Shown here in pieces: positions 40,445-52,264 of a stretch of 64,000 nt of DNA. This DNA comes from Plasmodium malariae (Eukaryota > Apicomplexa > Aconoidasida > Haemosporida > Plasmodiidae): positions 1,961,001 through 2,025,000 of the forward strand of contig NC_041785.1 in NCBI RefSeq assembly GCF_900090045.1, in the 5' to 3' direction. Within the stretch, counting starts at the first letter, position 1, and every line of letters begins with the position of its first letter. Position numbers and translations under genes: made by a program. The notes beneath the pieces were generated by a model, which was not told the DNA's origin, made no database searches, and saw nothing but the letters and a program-made list of their open reading frames with translations.

Positions 40445-41485
40445 TCATTTTGCGTTGTTGGATGTGTTAATCTTTGAGTACAGCAATGAGTCCTTTGTCT
40501 ATATAAATTGAATAAATGTACGTACATGAATACGTGCACATATATATACATATACGTGCAGAGGAGCTTACATATATATGCACATAATTACTTGTATACA
40601 CATACGCAATTGCATATTTAACTATAAAAAGTATTTTTTCAATTTTTACTTTAGAGATTTCAAGCGTGGCATAGGTTCCCAAAAGGAATGCAATGATACA
40701 AGTTATCACGATCCTGTTATAAAAGGGGAAAAAAAAATTAAATAAAAAATAAATGAGATAAAATAAAAAACAATTTAGATAAAATAAAAAATTTAGATAA
40801 AATAAAAAACAATTTAGATAAAATAAAAATAAAAAATATGAACACGTTTACACAGATGCAAGTGCATTCTATATCATTTATACGCAACTGCTGCTTATTT
40901 GCAATTTATGCATTTATGAACTATTCAAGTGTATATTTGGGGAAAATTTACAGCATATATAATAGCTGTTTTTTAGCTCTTTTCAGTTCATATTATAAGA
41001 TTAACGTAAAAATATAAACGCAACAATATATGCACAAAAATGTAATCACATAGGCGCAAATGTTTATAAAAATATATAAACATATGCGCACACATAGATA
41101 CAAACGTAGGTGCATGTAGGTATGTATAGAATACAAACATACACACATATATATATTATACATATACATATGATTACCACAAGGTAATATGGAACTGAAC
41201 GCTCTTCTGGTTTTCATCATACACTACTCCTGTCTGTAAATAAAATAAATGAACGGCATATAAAATTAAACAACTCTTTCACTAGTTTGTTAACGGATTC
41301 TTTTAGTTCTCTCGATATTTGTCATGTTACTATTTTTAACGTCTTTTGTTGGAATGCTTCTATTTTGCGAATTATATTATTCTGTTTTATTATTTTTTTT
41401 TCTTTTTTTTTTCATTTTGCCTTACTTGGGCAGAAACAAAATACAGATAAAATAAAATATCACATAAGAAAAAAAAAAAATTCAT
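40445..41485 (-). CDS. Mini V-ATPase accessory protein, ATP6AP2-tail-like (four exons)
   Basis: Found by reading splice sites; no exon forms a long ORF. Exons are 41485-41426 (60 nt, donor GTAAGG), 41233-41178 (56 nt, donor GTAATC), 40713-40650 (64 nt, donor GTAAAA) and 40498-40445 (54 nt with TGA). All acceptors are pyrimidine/A-rich with AG, and the phases 0, 2, 0 agree. The product has 77 residues: a signal peptide (MNFFFFLCDILF...VSAQ), a short lumenal part (YDENQKSVQF), one transmembrane helix beginning HITLWIVIT, and a cytosolic tail with DSLLYSK. The order SV.F...LW, then the helix, then DS(I/L)(I/L)Y matches the C-terminal membrane segment of the (pro)renin receptor ATP6AP2, which sits in the V-ATPase Vo ring. 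The large lumenal domain of animal ATP6AP2 is missing. I infer a role in V-ATPase assembly in the secretory/vacuolar system. Confidence 0.72.
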
Positions 41486-41974
41486 TTTTTCTCTATATTT
41501 TCAAATAGCTATTTATTGGATTAACCTCAACTTTGTGTAAAATATTGGTATATGTACATAGTTACATATATATATGTAAACACATGTACATATTTATGTT
41601 TATGTATATAACTTATTTACATGTATATTTATACTCTCATATGTATATATATGTACATGTAAAAATATTTATAAATCCTTTGTTTTAATTCTGTTAATTT
41701 TGCTCCATTTATTGCTTTTTCCTTTTTTTTTTTTTTTTTTATTCATATATAGTTATTATAAAAAATAGAAGATGAAACTGCCATAATTGTAAATGGAACT
41801 GGATTTTATATTCGATTTGAAATTTAATTTATTTATTTTTTTTTTTTTTTTTTTTTTTTCTTGTACATGCATTTATAACGTTGTAATGTGCCTTCTTTTT
41901 TTTTAAAAAAAAAGCAAAATTTTGATCAAGAGAAGATTGTAACATCAGCATTCATATTTTTGCTTACACATATT

Positions 41975-42320
41975 ACATATATAAGTAAATATACATATAT
42001 AAGTAAATATACATATATAAGTAAATATACATATATAAGTAAATATACATATATAAGTAAATATACATATATAAGTAAATATACATATATAAGTAAATAT
42101 ACATATATAAGTAAATATACATATATAAGTAATATACATATATAAGTAAATATACATATATAGTAAATATACATATATAAGTAAATATACATATATAAGT
42201 AAATATACATATATAAGTAAATATACATATATAAGTAAATATACATATATAAGTATATACATATATAAGTAAATATACATACATAAGTAAATATATATAC
42301 ATAAGTAAATATACATATAC
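41975..42320. repeat. 18-bp minisatellite, about 18 copies
   Basis: Units of ATACATATATAAGTAAAT over about 340 bp, with a few single-base deletions (near 42132, 42163 and 42255) that shift the false ORFs on either strand. Confidence 0.95.
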
Positions 42321-42455
42321 TTAAATATGCATATATGTGTTTATATAAGTACTTACGTACAAACATACATAAAATTATGTACACGTACATATATATTTAC
42401 TTTCATCCTTTTTCCATTTTTCGGAAGACAAAAAAATATGTAACCATGCCCATAC

Positions 42456-42493
<38 letters not shown>

Positions 42494-43982
42494 TACTTCA
42501 ACCCCATTTTTTACGAATTTTTTTTTTTTTTTTTTTATGAACACGATAAGTTCAGATAATTTAAAAAAGTAGGATTTGTAAATATATGCATAAATTGTTT
42601 TAAAAAATAAAAGTGTAATTAAGTAATGTTTCTGACTTAACCTAACGTAGACAAAATATGCTTTTATTGTTACTTAAGAGTGCGCGAATATTTGAAAATT
42701 TTCCTTTTTTGGTAATATACCAATTTAATATTTTTAAAAGGCAGCAGTGTGTGTACATATGTATATATGTGCATATATGTATGTGTGCGAAGAAAGTGGT
42801 GCTACTTTGATATATCATTATTCTCTTCAAAATACAGGAAGTAAAAAAAAAAAAAATATGTCAATGGATGAACCTTAACGTTATTATGAATATTGGTATA
42901 AAAGGGGGAACAATTTAGTTTCTCTTTTTCTGATCAAAAAAGAGTAATTAAAATTAATGATACGCTTAATAAAGTATATACAAAAATAGGATCAAGTAAA
43001 CCTTTAAAAAAATATATAACGAAAAGGTGAAAGAGAATTATTTATTATTGTCTGTTCATCTGATATCAGGTTCATGCATATAAATGAAAATAAACTACTT
43101 CTTAATAGTATTATTTTGATTGTTAATATAAAAAAGAAGAAAAATTATAAACAAAAAACCGTTAATTAATTTCTTACATGTTCATGTAAAAAAAAAAAAA
43201 AAAAAAAAAAAAATATGTACTACCCTTAAACGTAACACCAAAAAAGTTATACATAATTATACGTGGTGTCAAGTATAATACAATACATACATATGCACAT
43301 GTAAATAGACGACAGGTCCTTTCTTTCACGTAACTTTGGACCTCCTATATTATTTGTCATTGTATATGTATAACTTCCTTTAACTCTTAAAACTGTTAAA
43401 TGCACAAGCTATAATTCAGTCTTTTTCCAAATTTTTAAATGCGTTTTTTCCCTAATAATGTTTGTAAATCACCTCTAGCTGTTTATAAAATATGCACGAC
43501 AAGGAGCACATATACGGGTATATATTCGCATTTACGCATAAATATATGCATTTATATACATAATACAACACAAATATATGTAAGTGCTTATAATTAAAAG
43601 CTAAAACGTACTAAAAAAAAGCAATAAAATAAAGGCGAACAATAAACAAAAAAAAAAATATATATATACCAAACAGGTCAAATCAAGCCAAATAAGACAA
43701 ACAAATAAAATACAATAAAACAAAAGAGCTTTTTATTTTGAGTTCCCACAAAATAGCTTATACGCGAATATAGGTAAAACAGGAAAAAACGTAATTCACC
43801 TTATTAATGAAGCTGTGCTTCAACTGTATACATGTAAGTGTAGAATATACACATAGATGTTATGGCAGTTTGAACATACAAAAACAAAATAAAACTAGGC
43901 GATATATTACACTACACTGCAGAGGAAAAGAAATGAAGAGTGTAATCTACAGTGCTAATTTTTTTAGAAAAAAAAGTAAAGA

Positions 43983-44260
43983 AACGTAAAAAATGGGAAA
44001 AACGTAAAAAGTGGGAAAAACGTAAAAAGTGGGAAAAACGTAAAAAATGGGAAAAACGTAAAAAGTGGGAAAAACGTAAAAAATGGGAAAAACGTAAAAA
44101 GTGGGAAAAACGTAAAAAATGGGAAAAACGTTAAAAATGGGAAAAACGTAAAAAATGGGAAAAACGTAAAAAATGGGAAAAACGTAAAAAATGGGAAAAA
44201 CGTAAAAAATGTAAAAAATGTGAAAAACGTAAAAAACATAAAAAACGTAAAAAATGTAAA
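43983..44260. repeat. 18-bp minisatellite, about 14 copies
   Basis: Units of GTAAAAAATGGGAAAAAC / GTAAAAAGTGGGAAAAAC, degrading to ACGTAAAAAAT(G) variants at the right end. The plus strand reads as a Lys-Trp-Glu-Lys-Arg repeat, with no real gene context. Confidence 0.95.
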
Positions 44261-44737
44261 AATGTAAATGTAAAATGCCATCGTACTTTTAACCCTAAGC
44301 ATTCAACTGTTGTCAAAAAATAACGTATGCCCAATTTAAAAAAAAAAAAATAATAATATAATTGATATGTGCATTGCATCAAAACAATACACTCGTGCAT
44401 AGCAAAATTGAAGAATACATTTACTTGTAGTGAATACATATGCTAGTGTACATATATATATATTTATATATATATATATATATATATTACGTACGTATAT
44501 GTAATGGCTCCTGATGGTTATTAAAAAAAAGTACCCCAGAAGGATTGCAAAAAAAAAAGAAAAAATATAATTTTTTACCATCTTTTTATTTAAAAGAAAA
44601 ACATTTACATAAAATAATTTAAATAAAAGTTTTATCATCTACATAAAAAGTAAAGGTGTTAAACAATATTTATATTATTATATTTAAAAAAAAAAAAAAA
44701 AAAAAGAGCCATATGTTAATGAGAATATTGGGAAAAG

Positions 44738-45936
44738 ATGAAATATTCAGCTTTTAAGAATTCTTTAAGGTATAGAGTAATTTAAATAATCATATACGAA
44801 CATAAAGAAAAGCTGTCAAATATTTATGCATTAAAATGTACATTTTTTTTATTTTTTAGATTTGCTAGTAAATTCTACCAGAATAATAGTTATAAGCTAT
44901 ACATGAACAGTGTGCCGCAGTTTTCTACTTTTACATATGGCAAACACATAAAAACGTAAGTATAAAATTTTTTTAATTTGTTGAATTTGCAAATTTTACA
45001 AACGATGCTGAATATATGTAGTGTGTAGAAAAATATATTGCGTTTATAAATATACACATATATTCGCATTTATCTGGTTTACCCGTATTCATTATTATGT
45101 ATCCTTTTTTAATAATAAAAATAGGAGCCCATTAACAAATAGGCTGGACGATTTGTTAAAAAAAAATGCTAGCTTAATAAGCATAATTAGCGTGAATGGA
45201 TTGGATGATTTAATTATGCAGTCGTCAAAAATTGGTGAGTTATTTTTTCATAACCTAATTGCACAAAATAGCATGTCGACTTTGTTTTTTAATGTACCAA
45301 AGAGGTATACTCAAATATATTTACATGTGAATTTATATGTATATATAAGTATATATATGCACACACACACACACAAACGCACACAAACACACACAAACAC
45401 ACACAAACACACACAAACACACACAAACACACACAAACACACACAAACACACACAAACACACACAATATGCATAGCGCTATGTTGTAAATTCATTTTAAT
45501 AGCATAGAACAAAAATCATAAAAAATATGATCAAACTTCTTTATTTTTACTTTTTTTTTCATTTACGAATTTGAATATCGTTCAAAGTTGTCCTTTTCAT
45601 TTATATAGATGGTTCCTCCAATATTTGTTATTAATATTTATATTCGTATATATATATATATATATATATGTATTTTTTTTTTTTTTTTTTTTTTTTCTTT
45701 CCCCTTTTCAGAATCGGTTTCAATCGCAGACTGGTTGCTGAACCTTGTGGAAGAGTATCAATGTATGATAAAATTACACCAGTACGAAACATGACACATA
45801 CATATCCACACGTACATATACGTGTGTATTATACATATATTCGTACATATGCATAAATACATTCTTGTACATTTAGCGCAGTTTTTATGATTCGTACTGT
45901 TAAAAGAAAAAAATAATAAATTTTTCGCGTCCTTTC

Positions 45937-45973
<37 letters not shown>

Positions 45974-46007
45974 CTTTCAGCTCAAGAAAGATGTGTACTT
46001 TACATGA
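44738..46007 (+). CDS. Small multi-exon protein, probably mitochondrial, unknown function
   Basis: A splice-based model with exons 44738-44769 (ATG, donor GTATAG), 44860-44955 (donor GTAAGT), 45125-45304 (donor GTATAC), an optional 18-nt microexon 45609-45626, 45712-45781 (donor GTACGA) and 45981-46007 ending in TGA. Phases 2, 2, 2, 2 and 0 all agree, giving 140 residues (134 without the microexon). The N-terminus (MKYSAFKNSLRFASKFYQNN) is basic, hydroxylated and lacks acids, like a mitochondrial presequence. The body (NRLDDLLKKNASLISIISVN, then FFHNLIAQNS) is helical. The end is RRLVAEPCGRVSMYDKITP. I do not recognise the family. Two further well-bordered exons at 47252-47335 and 47489-47542 are in phase with the 45781 donor and may be the true 3' end (see findings). 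Confidence 0.6.
45359..45467. repeat. CACACAAA repeat
   Basis: About ten units of ACACACAAAC inside an intron of the small mitochondrial-type gene. Confidence 0.9.
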
Positions 46008-46309
46008 ATATATGTACACTTGTATGACAAAATGTATGTCAAAATATATGAATACATGGATGATAAATTTATACACAAATATGTATGCTGCACACTGCTA
46101 AATTTTATGAATAAGCGGATTATAATTCTTTATATAAATTAGTGACATACTTAGCAGATTTTTTATTTCTTGTTTTGTCATTTCGCTAATATGTTTATAT
46201 ATTAACATGTATATGTATGTTGTTGCTGACCTTCGTTCATGCAATTTTACATGTCATAAATATGCTAATTAACATATACATGTCTTCATATTTGTATGTA
46301 CCTTCTTTT

Positions 46310-46486
46310 TACTCATTCATTTAAACGTTCAGTTTTTTACTCATTCATTTAAACGTTCAGTTTTTTATTCATTCATTTAAACGTTCAGTTTTTTATTCAT
46401 TCATTTAAACGTTCAGTTTTTTATTCATTCATTTAAACGTTCAGTTTTTTATTCATTCATTTAAACGTTCAGTTTTTTATTCATTT
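46310..46486. repeat. 27-bp minisatellite, about 6 copies
   Basis: Six almost identical copies containing TTTTTTATTCATTCATTT followed by AAACGTTCAG. The first copies have ACTCATTC instead of ATTCATTC. Confidence 0.93.
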
Positions 46487-46787
46487 ATGTTTATTTACTT
46501 ATTTTTTTTTTTTCATCTTAATTTTTTTTTTTTTTTTTTTTGTTAGACTCATTGCACAGTGTGACGTGCTTACACACGTGCACATGATAATTCTTTGTTC
46601 CTCTTACCATTGCTTCCTTTTCTTTCTTTGGAGCAATTAAATCTGCCTACATACGTTTATGCATATGTTCATATTACATACATCCACATGCGTCGTACCT
46701 GCACATATATCTATTTATATGTATATGTAGGTATGCGCATATGTTCGCTTATTTGACAACACTTATTAATGCAATTTTTTATATTTA

Positions 46788-46819
<32 letters not shown>

Positions 46820-47186
46820 AAGTAGTAATGCTATCATGTGTAAATATGACCACAATACGGTTAAATTGAGAAAGAAATGAAAAAGAAAAAAATTCTGTTG
46901 AGTATGCGAAGTTGTCTTCATCCTACACTTTGTTAATTTTGTTGTTATTATTTGACTACATGTTCATGAGTGTACATACACAAATGAGTATCTATATATA
47001 TATACTTATGCATATATGTGCATATATATATGCATACATACATACGTACACATAGTAATTTGCTGGATTTATTTTTATTCCTTGTCATTTCTTCTGATTT
47101 TTATCGCATTTATAATTATTTTAGTGTTTAAGTGTTATTTCGTGTAATTTTCAATTGTAATATATTTTTAACGCATTATTAACACT

Positions 47187-47227
<41 letters not shown>

Positions 47228-47542
47228 AAAAAGCAGTTGGTTTTCCATTAGGAGCATGGGATTGTCAACAGAACTGTCTATAGCAAAAAAGAAAAAGCAG
47301 TGAAACATTTGAAAGAACAGAATACTATTATATATGTATAATTTTACCTAAGTATTTATGTCTATGTAGACTACTTAATAATGTAATAAATCTCTTCATT
47401 CTTGCATTTATTATTTGTATTATGCATTATTCATAATATTTCTTATAATTCTGTGAAAATTTATTTTACGTTTTATTTGCATGAATAGGACTACATTTTA
47501 AACGCAATAATTAATAATTCGCATGTAAATGGAAAGCTGTAG

Positions 47543-48475
47543 TGGCAGTCGTGTATATGCATATGCATATACATATATATATATATATATATATCTATGT
47601 GAATACAAATTACACGGCAATAAAAATGTGCAAACATAGCCCAATGTGTATACATATTTTTGCTCAACATTATGAACATAAAGAAAAATGTGAAGCGCAA
47701 ACAACATACTACTTCTTCCGATATGCATATGGAGTATTTCATTGTATTCGTTCGTTGTTCTCGTCTTTTTATTTATCCTTTTACCATTTAAAAATGTACT
47801 CACTTGTATGTATACATTGTATGTATTGGCTTCCAATATTTTTAAAATATGTTTTCCTTTCTTCTTTAGGCAATTTCTTACTAGACATTTGGTGGTGACT
47901 CACCCCTAACTCGGTGTTCAACTGGAATGAATATTTATCGTGCGCATGTGCATTTATATGTACGTGTATATGTACGCTTACGCCTACATGAAAATGTAAA
48001 TATATATATATATATATATATATACATAATAATATTACACACTCGTGTACACCTTTTGTGCCCCACGTTTTGTATATTTTCTTCCAGAAATACTTTAAAA
48101 AAAAAAAAATAGCTATTTTTTTTTCTTTTTTTAATATTACGCATAACTCTAATTTTTACCAAAAATGAATGTTTTAAACACACATGTAAGAGAAAGTAAA
48201 AATTTTTGTATCGAATTCTAAGAAACAAGCATACAAAGTGTGCATATTGCAAATAACACTTTAAAAAAATCCATTATATAATGATAATAAATACTAAATT
48301 TGATAAATGCCACATGGGGACATGTAATTTTAAAAAAAATAAACAATTCGAACGTGTATATACGTGTGAAAAAATGTGCAGACACGCAAACACGTGTTAA
48401 GAAATGTACCGACATGCACAGGCATGTAATAACATGTACAATATATGTACATAACAGGTAAATTTTGCATGGGAC

Positions 48476-48507
<32 letters not shown>

Positions 48508-48784
48508 TCACAAACGAAAGTATGTGAATTTTACTAAAAAGCTAGCTACCTGAACAAGCAATGTATTTTCTTTTTTCTTTTTTCTTTTTTCTTTTTTTCT
48601 TTTTTTCTTTTTTTTCTTTTTTTTCTTTTTTTTCTTTTTTTTTTTTTTTTCTTTTTTTTCTTTTTTTTCTTTTTTTTTTTTTTTTTTTTTTTCTTTTTTT
48701 CTTTTTTTTCTCCCCCCCCTTCCATTTTTGTAACATATCCTTCCATTATTAGATAACTGCCGCTAATCCCCCGCCCCTTTCAAA
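47543..48784. other. Intergenic region
   Basis: Convergent 3' region before NOG1. It contains TA repeats, poly-A tracts and a 140-bp T/C tract at 48568-48712. No coding sequence is supported; the ORFs here are Lys-rich or Phe-rich artefacts. Confidence 0.7.
48568..48712. repeat. Polypyrimidine tract (T runs with single C)
   Basis: About 145 bp of T5-8C units ending in CCCCCCCC, just 3' of the NOG1 gene. Confidence 0.85.
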
Positions 48785-51001
48785 TTATCTCCAGGCAGCC
48801 TTTCCTATGGACCTCTTTCCAGAAAATAAATGTCTAGGCCTCTTGCAAGGAATAGATCTATCTGCTTCTCCCTTGGTTCCTTTAACGATTTTCTTATAAG
48901 CAATTTTATTTAATCTATATGCCTTTTTCCTCTGTAACTCGGTTGATGTACTTAGATATATTTTGGACTTTTTTGTTGGGTCATTATATACAGCATCTTT
49001 AATTTGTTTCTTTTTACAAATATCTTTTTTCACTTTTTCCTTTTTAATATTTTCCCTATTAACACTCTCCCTATTAGCACTCTCCCTATTAACATTTTCT
49101 TTTCTGGCAGTACCATTGAGACTGTTTCTTTTGTTTAATTTCTCAGTCATACTTTCGAGAATTTTCTGTTTGTCCAATTTCAATTCGTCCAATTTCTTTT
49201 CCATTTCTTCGACAGTTTTATTCTTCTTATGGTATAATGGCTGTTTTTCTTCATTTAATTTTGCATGAAGTTTTAAGCGTTTTAATTTCAAAGCCATTTT
49301 TTCTAATACTCTCTTGGTCTTAAACCACATGGGATCAATTTGCACATCCTTATCCAAAAGAGTTTCTTCCTCCTTTTCCAATTCCATTAACTTTTGTTCA
49401 ATATTTATATCAACGAAATCGCATATGTTTTTTCCATTAAAAATTTCAGGTATTACATCATATTTGTACTCCTCCTTAATATCGTAATTTCTCCTAATAT
49501 CCACAGAGTATACCCCTGCACCTCCATTTTCATTCTGAAGGTCAATTTGTAAAATTCGGTTATCCGTTCGGTTGCTCAGGTAGCTCTGCCTGCTTTTATT
49601 TTTCTTCTTCAGTTTAAGTTCTCGCATGGTCAGGTTGGTACTGTTAGCAATATTACCACGATTTTGATCATCATTACTATTAGCGCCGTTCATATCATCG
49701 ACTGTGCTATTTGTCGCGCTTAGGAAAGCACCTTTTGTACTGTTTTCCTCCTCTTCATTGTAGTCCCCATCTGTGGTTTCTACATCGAGCTCCTCCTCCT
49801 TTCCATTGAGCTTGTTTCTACCCTTTTGCTGCATTTTTCGAATTTTTTCCTGTATGACCGAGTCAGGTATAAAGGGTGCCCTGTTGAGATTAATTTTGTG
49901 TTCATTAAGTTTGCTCTTCAGAAGGTTTTCTTGATCCAAAAGGATATCTGAAGAATAATCAGTTTTAAGCAAATCACATGCAATAATTTTTGCCTCCTCT
50001 ACTCCTACTCCAGTCAGTGTACTAAAGGAGCAAAATTTGATTGTGCTATTAATGTCAATGGCAATTTGTTTTATTAATAATTTACTGTCAACAGGTAAAC
50101 TATCAATATTTCCTTTATCAATTTTATTAAATCCTATAACAATAGATTTATTTGAAAATAGAGATTTGATTGAATAGAATAAATTAACCTGTTCTTTTAT
50201 AGATAATCCACATTCTTCACTAATATCAATTATGAAAAGAATAACACCATTAATATGAGCTAGCGCTGTAATAGTTGTCATTTCAATAGTATTTCTATTT
50301 TCTAATGATCTATCAAGTAGTCCTGGGGTGTCAATTACTTGATACCTATTTAACTTATAGTCAAAATGACCTACATATAAATTTCTAGTAGTAAAGGAAT
50401 ATGGCTGAACTTCAACATTTGCTCTTGATATAATATTAATGAATGATGATTTACCTACATTTGGTGCACCAGATAATAATATAGTTTTTTTATGTGGATT
50501 TATTGATGGTAGTCTTGATAAATTTTGTCTGACCTCTTCTAAATATAATAAACTTGGTTGTAATTTCTTTACAAGTTTACACATTCTACCTAGTGCACTA
50601 ATTTTTAATATTTTACACTTATATAAAGACGAACTAAATTTTAATAATTTTATATAATCATGACTTATCCTTATAACAGACTTACTCACATAATTGCATT
50701 GACCTAAAGCTAACTTGTAATGATCTCTATCATATAATATATTAGCTAAGTCTGCATAAAATGGATGTATATCATCAAGTTTGGGAAAGTCATTAATTAT
50801 TGTCTGTAATTTATCTCGAAAAAGCTCTTGACACATCTTTACCTTCCGCATATAAAAGTTTCGTATTCTTGTTATCTTGAATCCTTTATGAATTTCTGTT
50901 GGCGTTTTTCTCTGTGTTTTGGACAAAACCACATCCACCAGTTCCTTTGCATTTACAACAGGTTTAATATCTTTGAAGCGGTACAAACTGGCATCCTTCA
51001 T
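48785..51001 (-). CDS. NOG1: Nucleolar GTP-binding protein 1 (NOG1)
   Basis: A single exon of 738 residues. NOG1 is a TrmE-Era/Obg-type GTPase that associates with pre-60S particles at the nucleolar stage and is needed for large-subunit assembly. The N-terminal helical domain (FKDIKPV, TPTEIHKGFKITRIRNFYMRKVK) is followed by the GTPase domain: P-loop GAPNVGKS at 178-185, G2 TT at 204-205 in PYSFTTRN, G3 DTPG at 224-227, G4 NKID at 292-295 and the RNTIEMTTITALAH signature. The C-terminal half is charged, with an Asn-rich insertion around residues 395-475, and ends in the family-like basic motif RHLFSGKRSIGKA. The length is close to that of fungal and animal NOG1 plus the insertions. The start matches conserved family N-termini (RFKDIKPV). 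Confidence 0.96.
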   Translation of the reverse strand: MKDASLYRFKDIKPVVNAKELVDVVLSKTQRKTPTEIHKGFKITRIRNFYMRKVKMCQELFRDKLQTIINDFPKLDDIHPFYADLANILYDRDHYKLALGQCNYVSKSVIRISHDYIKLLKFSSSLYKCKILKISALGRMCKLVKKLQPSLLYLEEVRQNLSRLPSINPHKKTILLSGAPNVGKSSFINIISRANVEVQPYSFTTRNLYVGHFDYKLNRYQVIDTPGLLDRSLENRNTIEMTTITALAHINGVILFIIDISEECGLSIKEQVNLFYSIKSLFSNKSIVIGFNKIDKGNIDSLPVDSKLLIKQIAIDINSTIKFCSFSTLTGVGVEEAKIIACDLLKTDYSSDILLDQENLLKSKLNEHKINLNRAPFIPDSVIQEKIRKMQQKGRNKLNGKEEELDVETTDGDYNEEEENSTKGAFLSATNSTVDDMNGANSNDDQNRGNIANSTNLTMRELKLKKKNKSRQSYLSNRTDNRILQIDLQNENGGAGVYSVDIRRNYDIKEEYKYDVIPEIFNGKNICDFVDINIEQKLMELEKEEETLLDKDVQIDPMWFKTKRVLEKMALKLKRLKLHAKLNEEKQPLYHKKNKTVEEMEKKLDELKLDKQKILESMTEKLNKRNSLNGTARKENVNRESANRESVNRENIKKEKVKKDICKKKQIKDAVYNDPTKKSKIYLSTSTELQRKKAYRLNKIAYKKIVKGTKGEADRSIPCKRPRHLFSGKRSIGKAAWR

Positions 51002-51009
51002 TTTGGAGG

Positions 51010-51100
51010 CAGCGGTATGTGGGAAGCGGTATGTGGGAAGTGGTGTGTAGGAAGCGGTGTGTAGGAAGCGGCGTGTAGGAAGCGGTGTGTAAGAGGAGGT
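51010..51100. repeat. GC-rich minisatellite (GGAAGCGGTGTGTA type)
   Basis: Five to six imperfect units of 14-16 bp (AGGAAGCGGTGTGTA / GGGAAGCGGTATGT) directly upstream of the NOG1 start codon. They are unusually GC-rich for the region and fall in the NOG1 5' UTR or core promoter. Confidence 0.85.
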
Positions 51101-52125
51101 ACTACAGCAGCGGTACGTATGTTATGATAAATGTATCACCTTAGGTATGCGAAAAACAGCTCCAAGATTTAAAAATAACAAGTAGAATAAATTTATTGCC
51201 AAACTAAGGGAGACCTTTCCTTACGCATTTTAATCAGGTATAGATACACGTACATAAGCCCAAAAGTATATGTACGCATGTACATATATATACGTATATA
51301 TGTATGCATATATATATGAAGCATCAACAAACATACATGACGCAAATTAAATTTTTAAAAAAAAAAAAAAGCATGGAAAGGCTATATCTTCCTACGTTTT
51401 TACTATATATATGTATGAAAAAAAAAAAATAATAATAATTTAAAATTTTTCTGCACGAAAAAATTGTTAAAAATATTCCTTAAAATATATGAAAAATGAA
51501 GATATTAAAAAGTTTTTTTTTTTTTTTTTTTTTTAAGGGAGAAAAATAAGGTAACATTCAAACAAAAAAAAAAAAAAAAAAAAAAAGTAAAATGAAATAT
51601 AGTAATATTGAACAATAAATAAATAAACACGAATAAACGAAAATTGCTAAAGTGAAGTACTCATGCTCTAAATTGGATAAGGCGCGATATCTTTTTTTTA
51701 ACAATATATATAATATATATATATATACATATACATAAATGTATATCAATTTTATGAATATATAAATGGAATAACAAATTGTTGTGGGAACTCACATAAA
51801 TGCAGCAGCGCACGTTAAAATTTACTACAATTTTATAAACATACATTTGCCGTTAACTTATTAATCCCGACGTGAACAATTTTTCCTTATTTTGATAAGC
51901 CCCCCATTCTGTACTTAGCTTTGCTTTGTTTTCATTACAATTTTCTTTTTTTTTCTTTTTTTTTTTTTCCAAAATATAAGGAGCTCTTATAGCCCAAAAA
52001 AAAAAAAAAAAAAAAGAAAGAAAATACAAACAGTACATATATATAATAAAACAATAGTTTTCACGTATTACGTTTTACCGTACCGCTCCATTTGAAGGAG
52101 AATAAAAAAAAAAAAGAAAATGCAA

Positions 52126-52264
52126 AAAGCAAAAGCAAAAGCAAAAACAAACACAAAAACAAAAGCAAAAGCAAAAGCAAAACAAACACAAAAACAAAAA
52201 CAAAAACAAAAACAAACACAAAAACAAAAGCAAAAAAGCAAAAGCAAAAGCAAAAGCAAAAGCA
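52126..52264. repeat. GCAAAA/ACAAAA hexamer repeat
   Basis: About 23 six-base units (AGCAAA, ACAAAA, ACACAAA variants). Confidence 0.9.

Larger units (their letters stand above)
41486..44737. other. 3.2-kb intergenic region with two 18-bp minisatellites
   Basis: Divergent region upstream of both small spliced genes. It contains poly-A/T tracts and two large minisatellites (separate entries). A short ORF at 43807 (MKLCFNCIH, then GTAAGT) has a strong donor-like site but no partner exon that I could find. Confidence 0.65.

Noticed and set aside
41926..42390. Three overlapping minus-strand ORFs of 109-154 codons
   Set aside because: They come from an 18-bp minisatellite open in every frame.
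43964..44302. Phe/Thr-rich minus ORF and Lys/Trp/Glu plus ORF
   Set aside because: Both read the same 18-bp repeat; no start context or flanking coding sequence.
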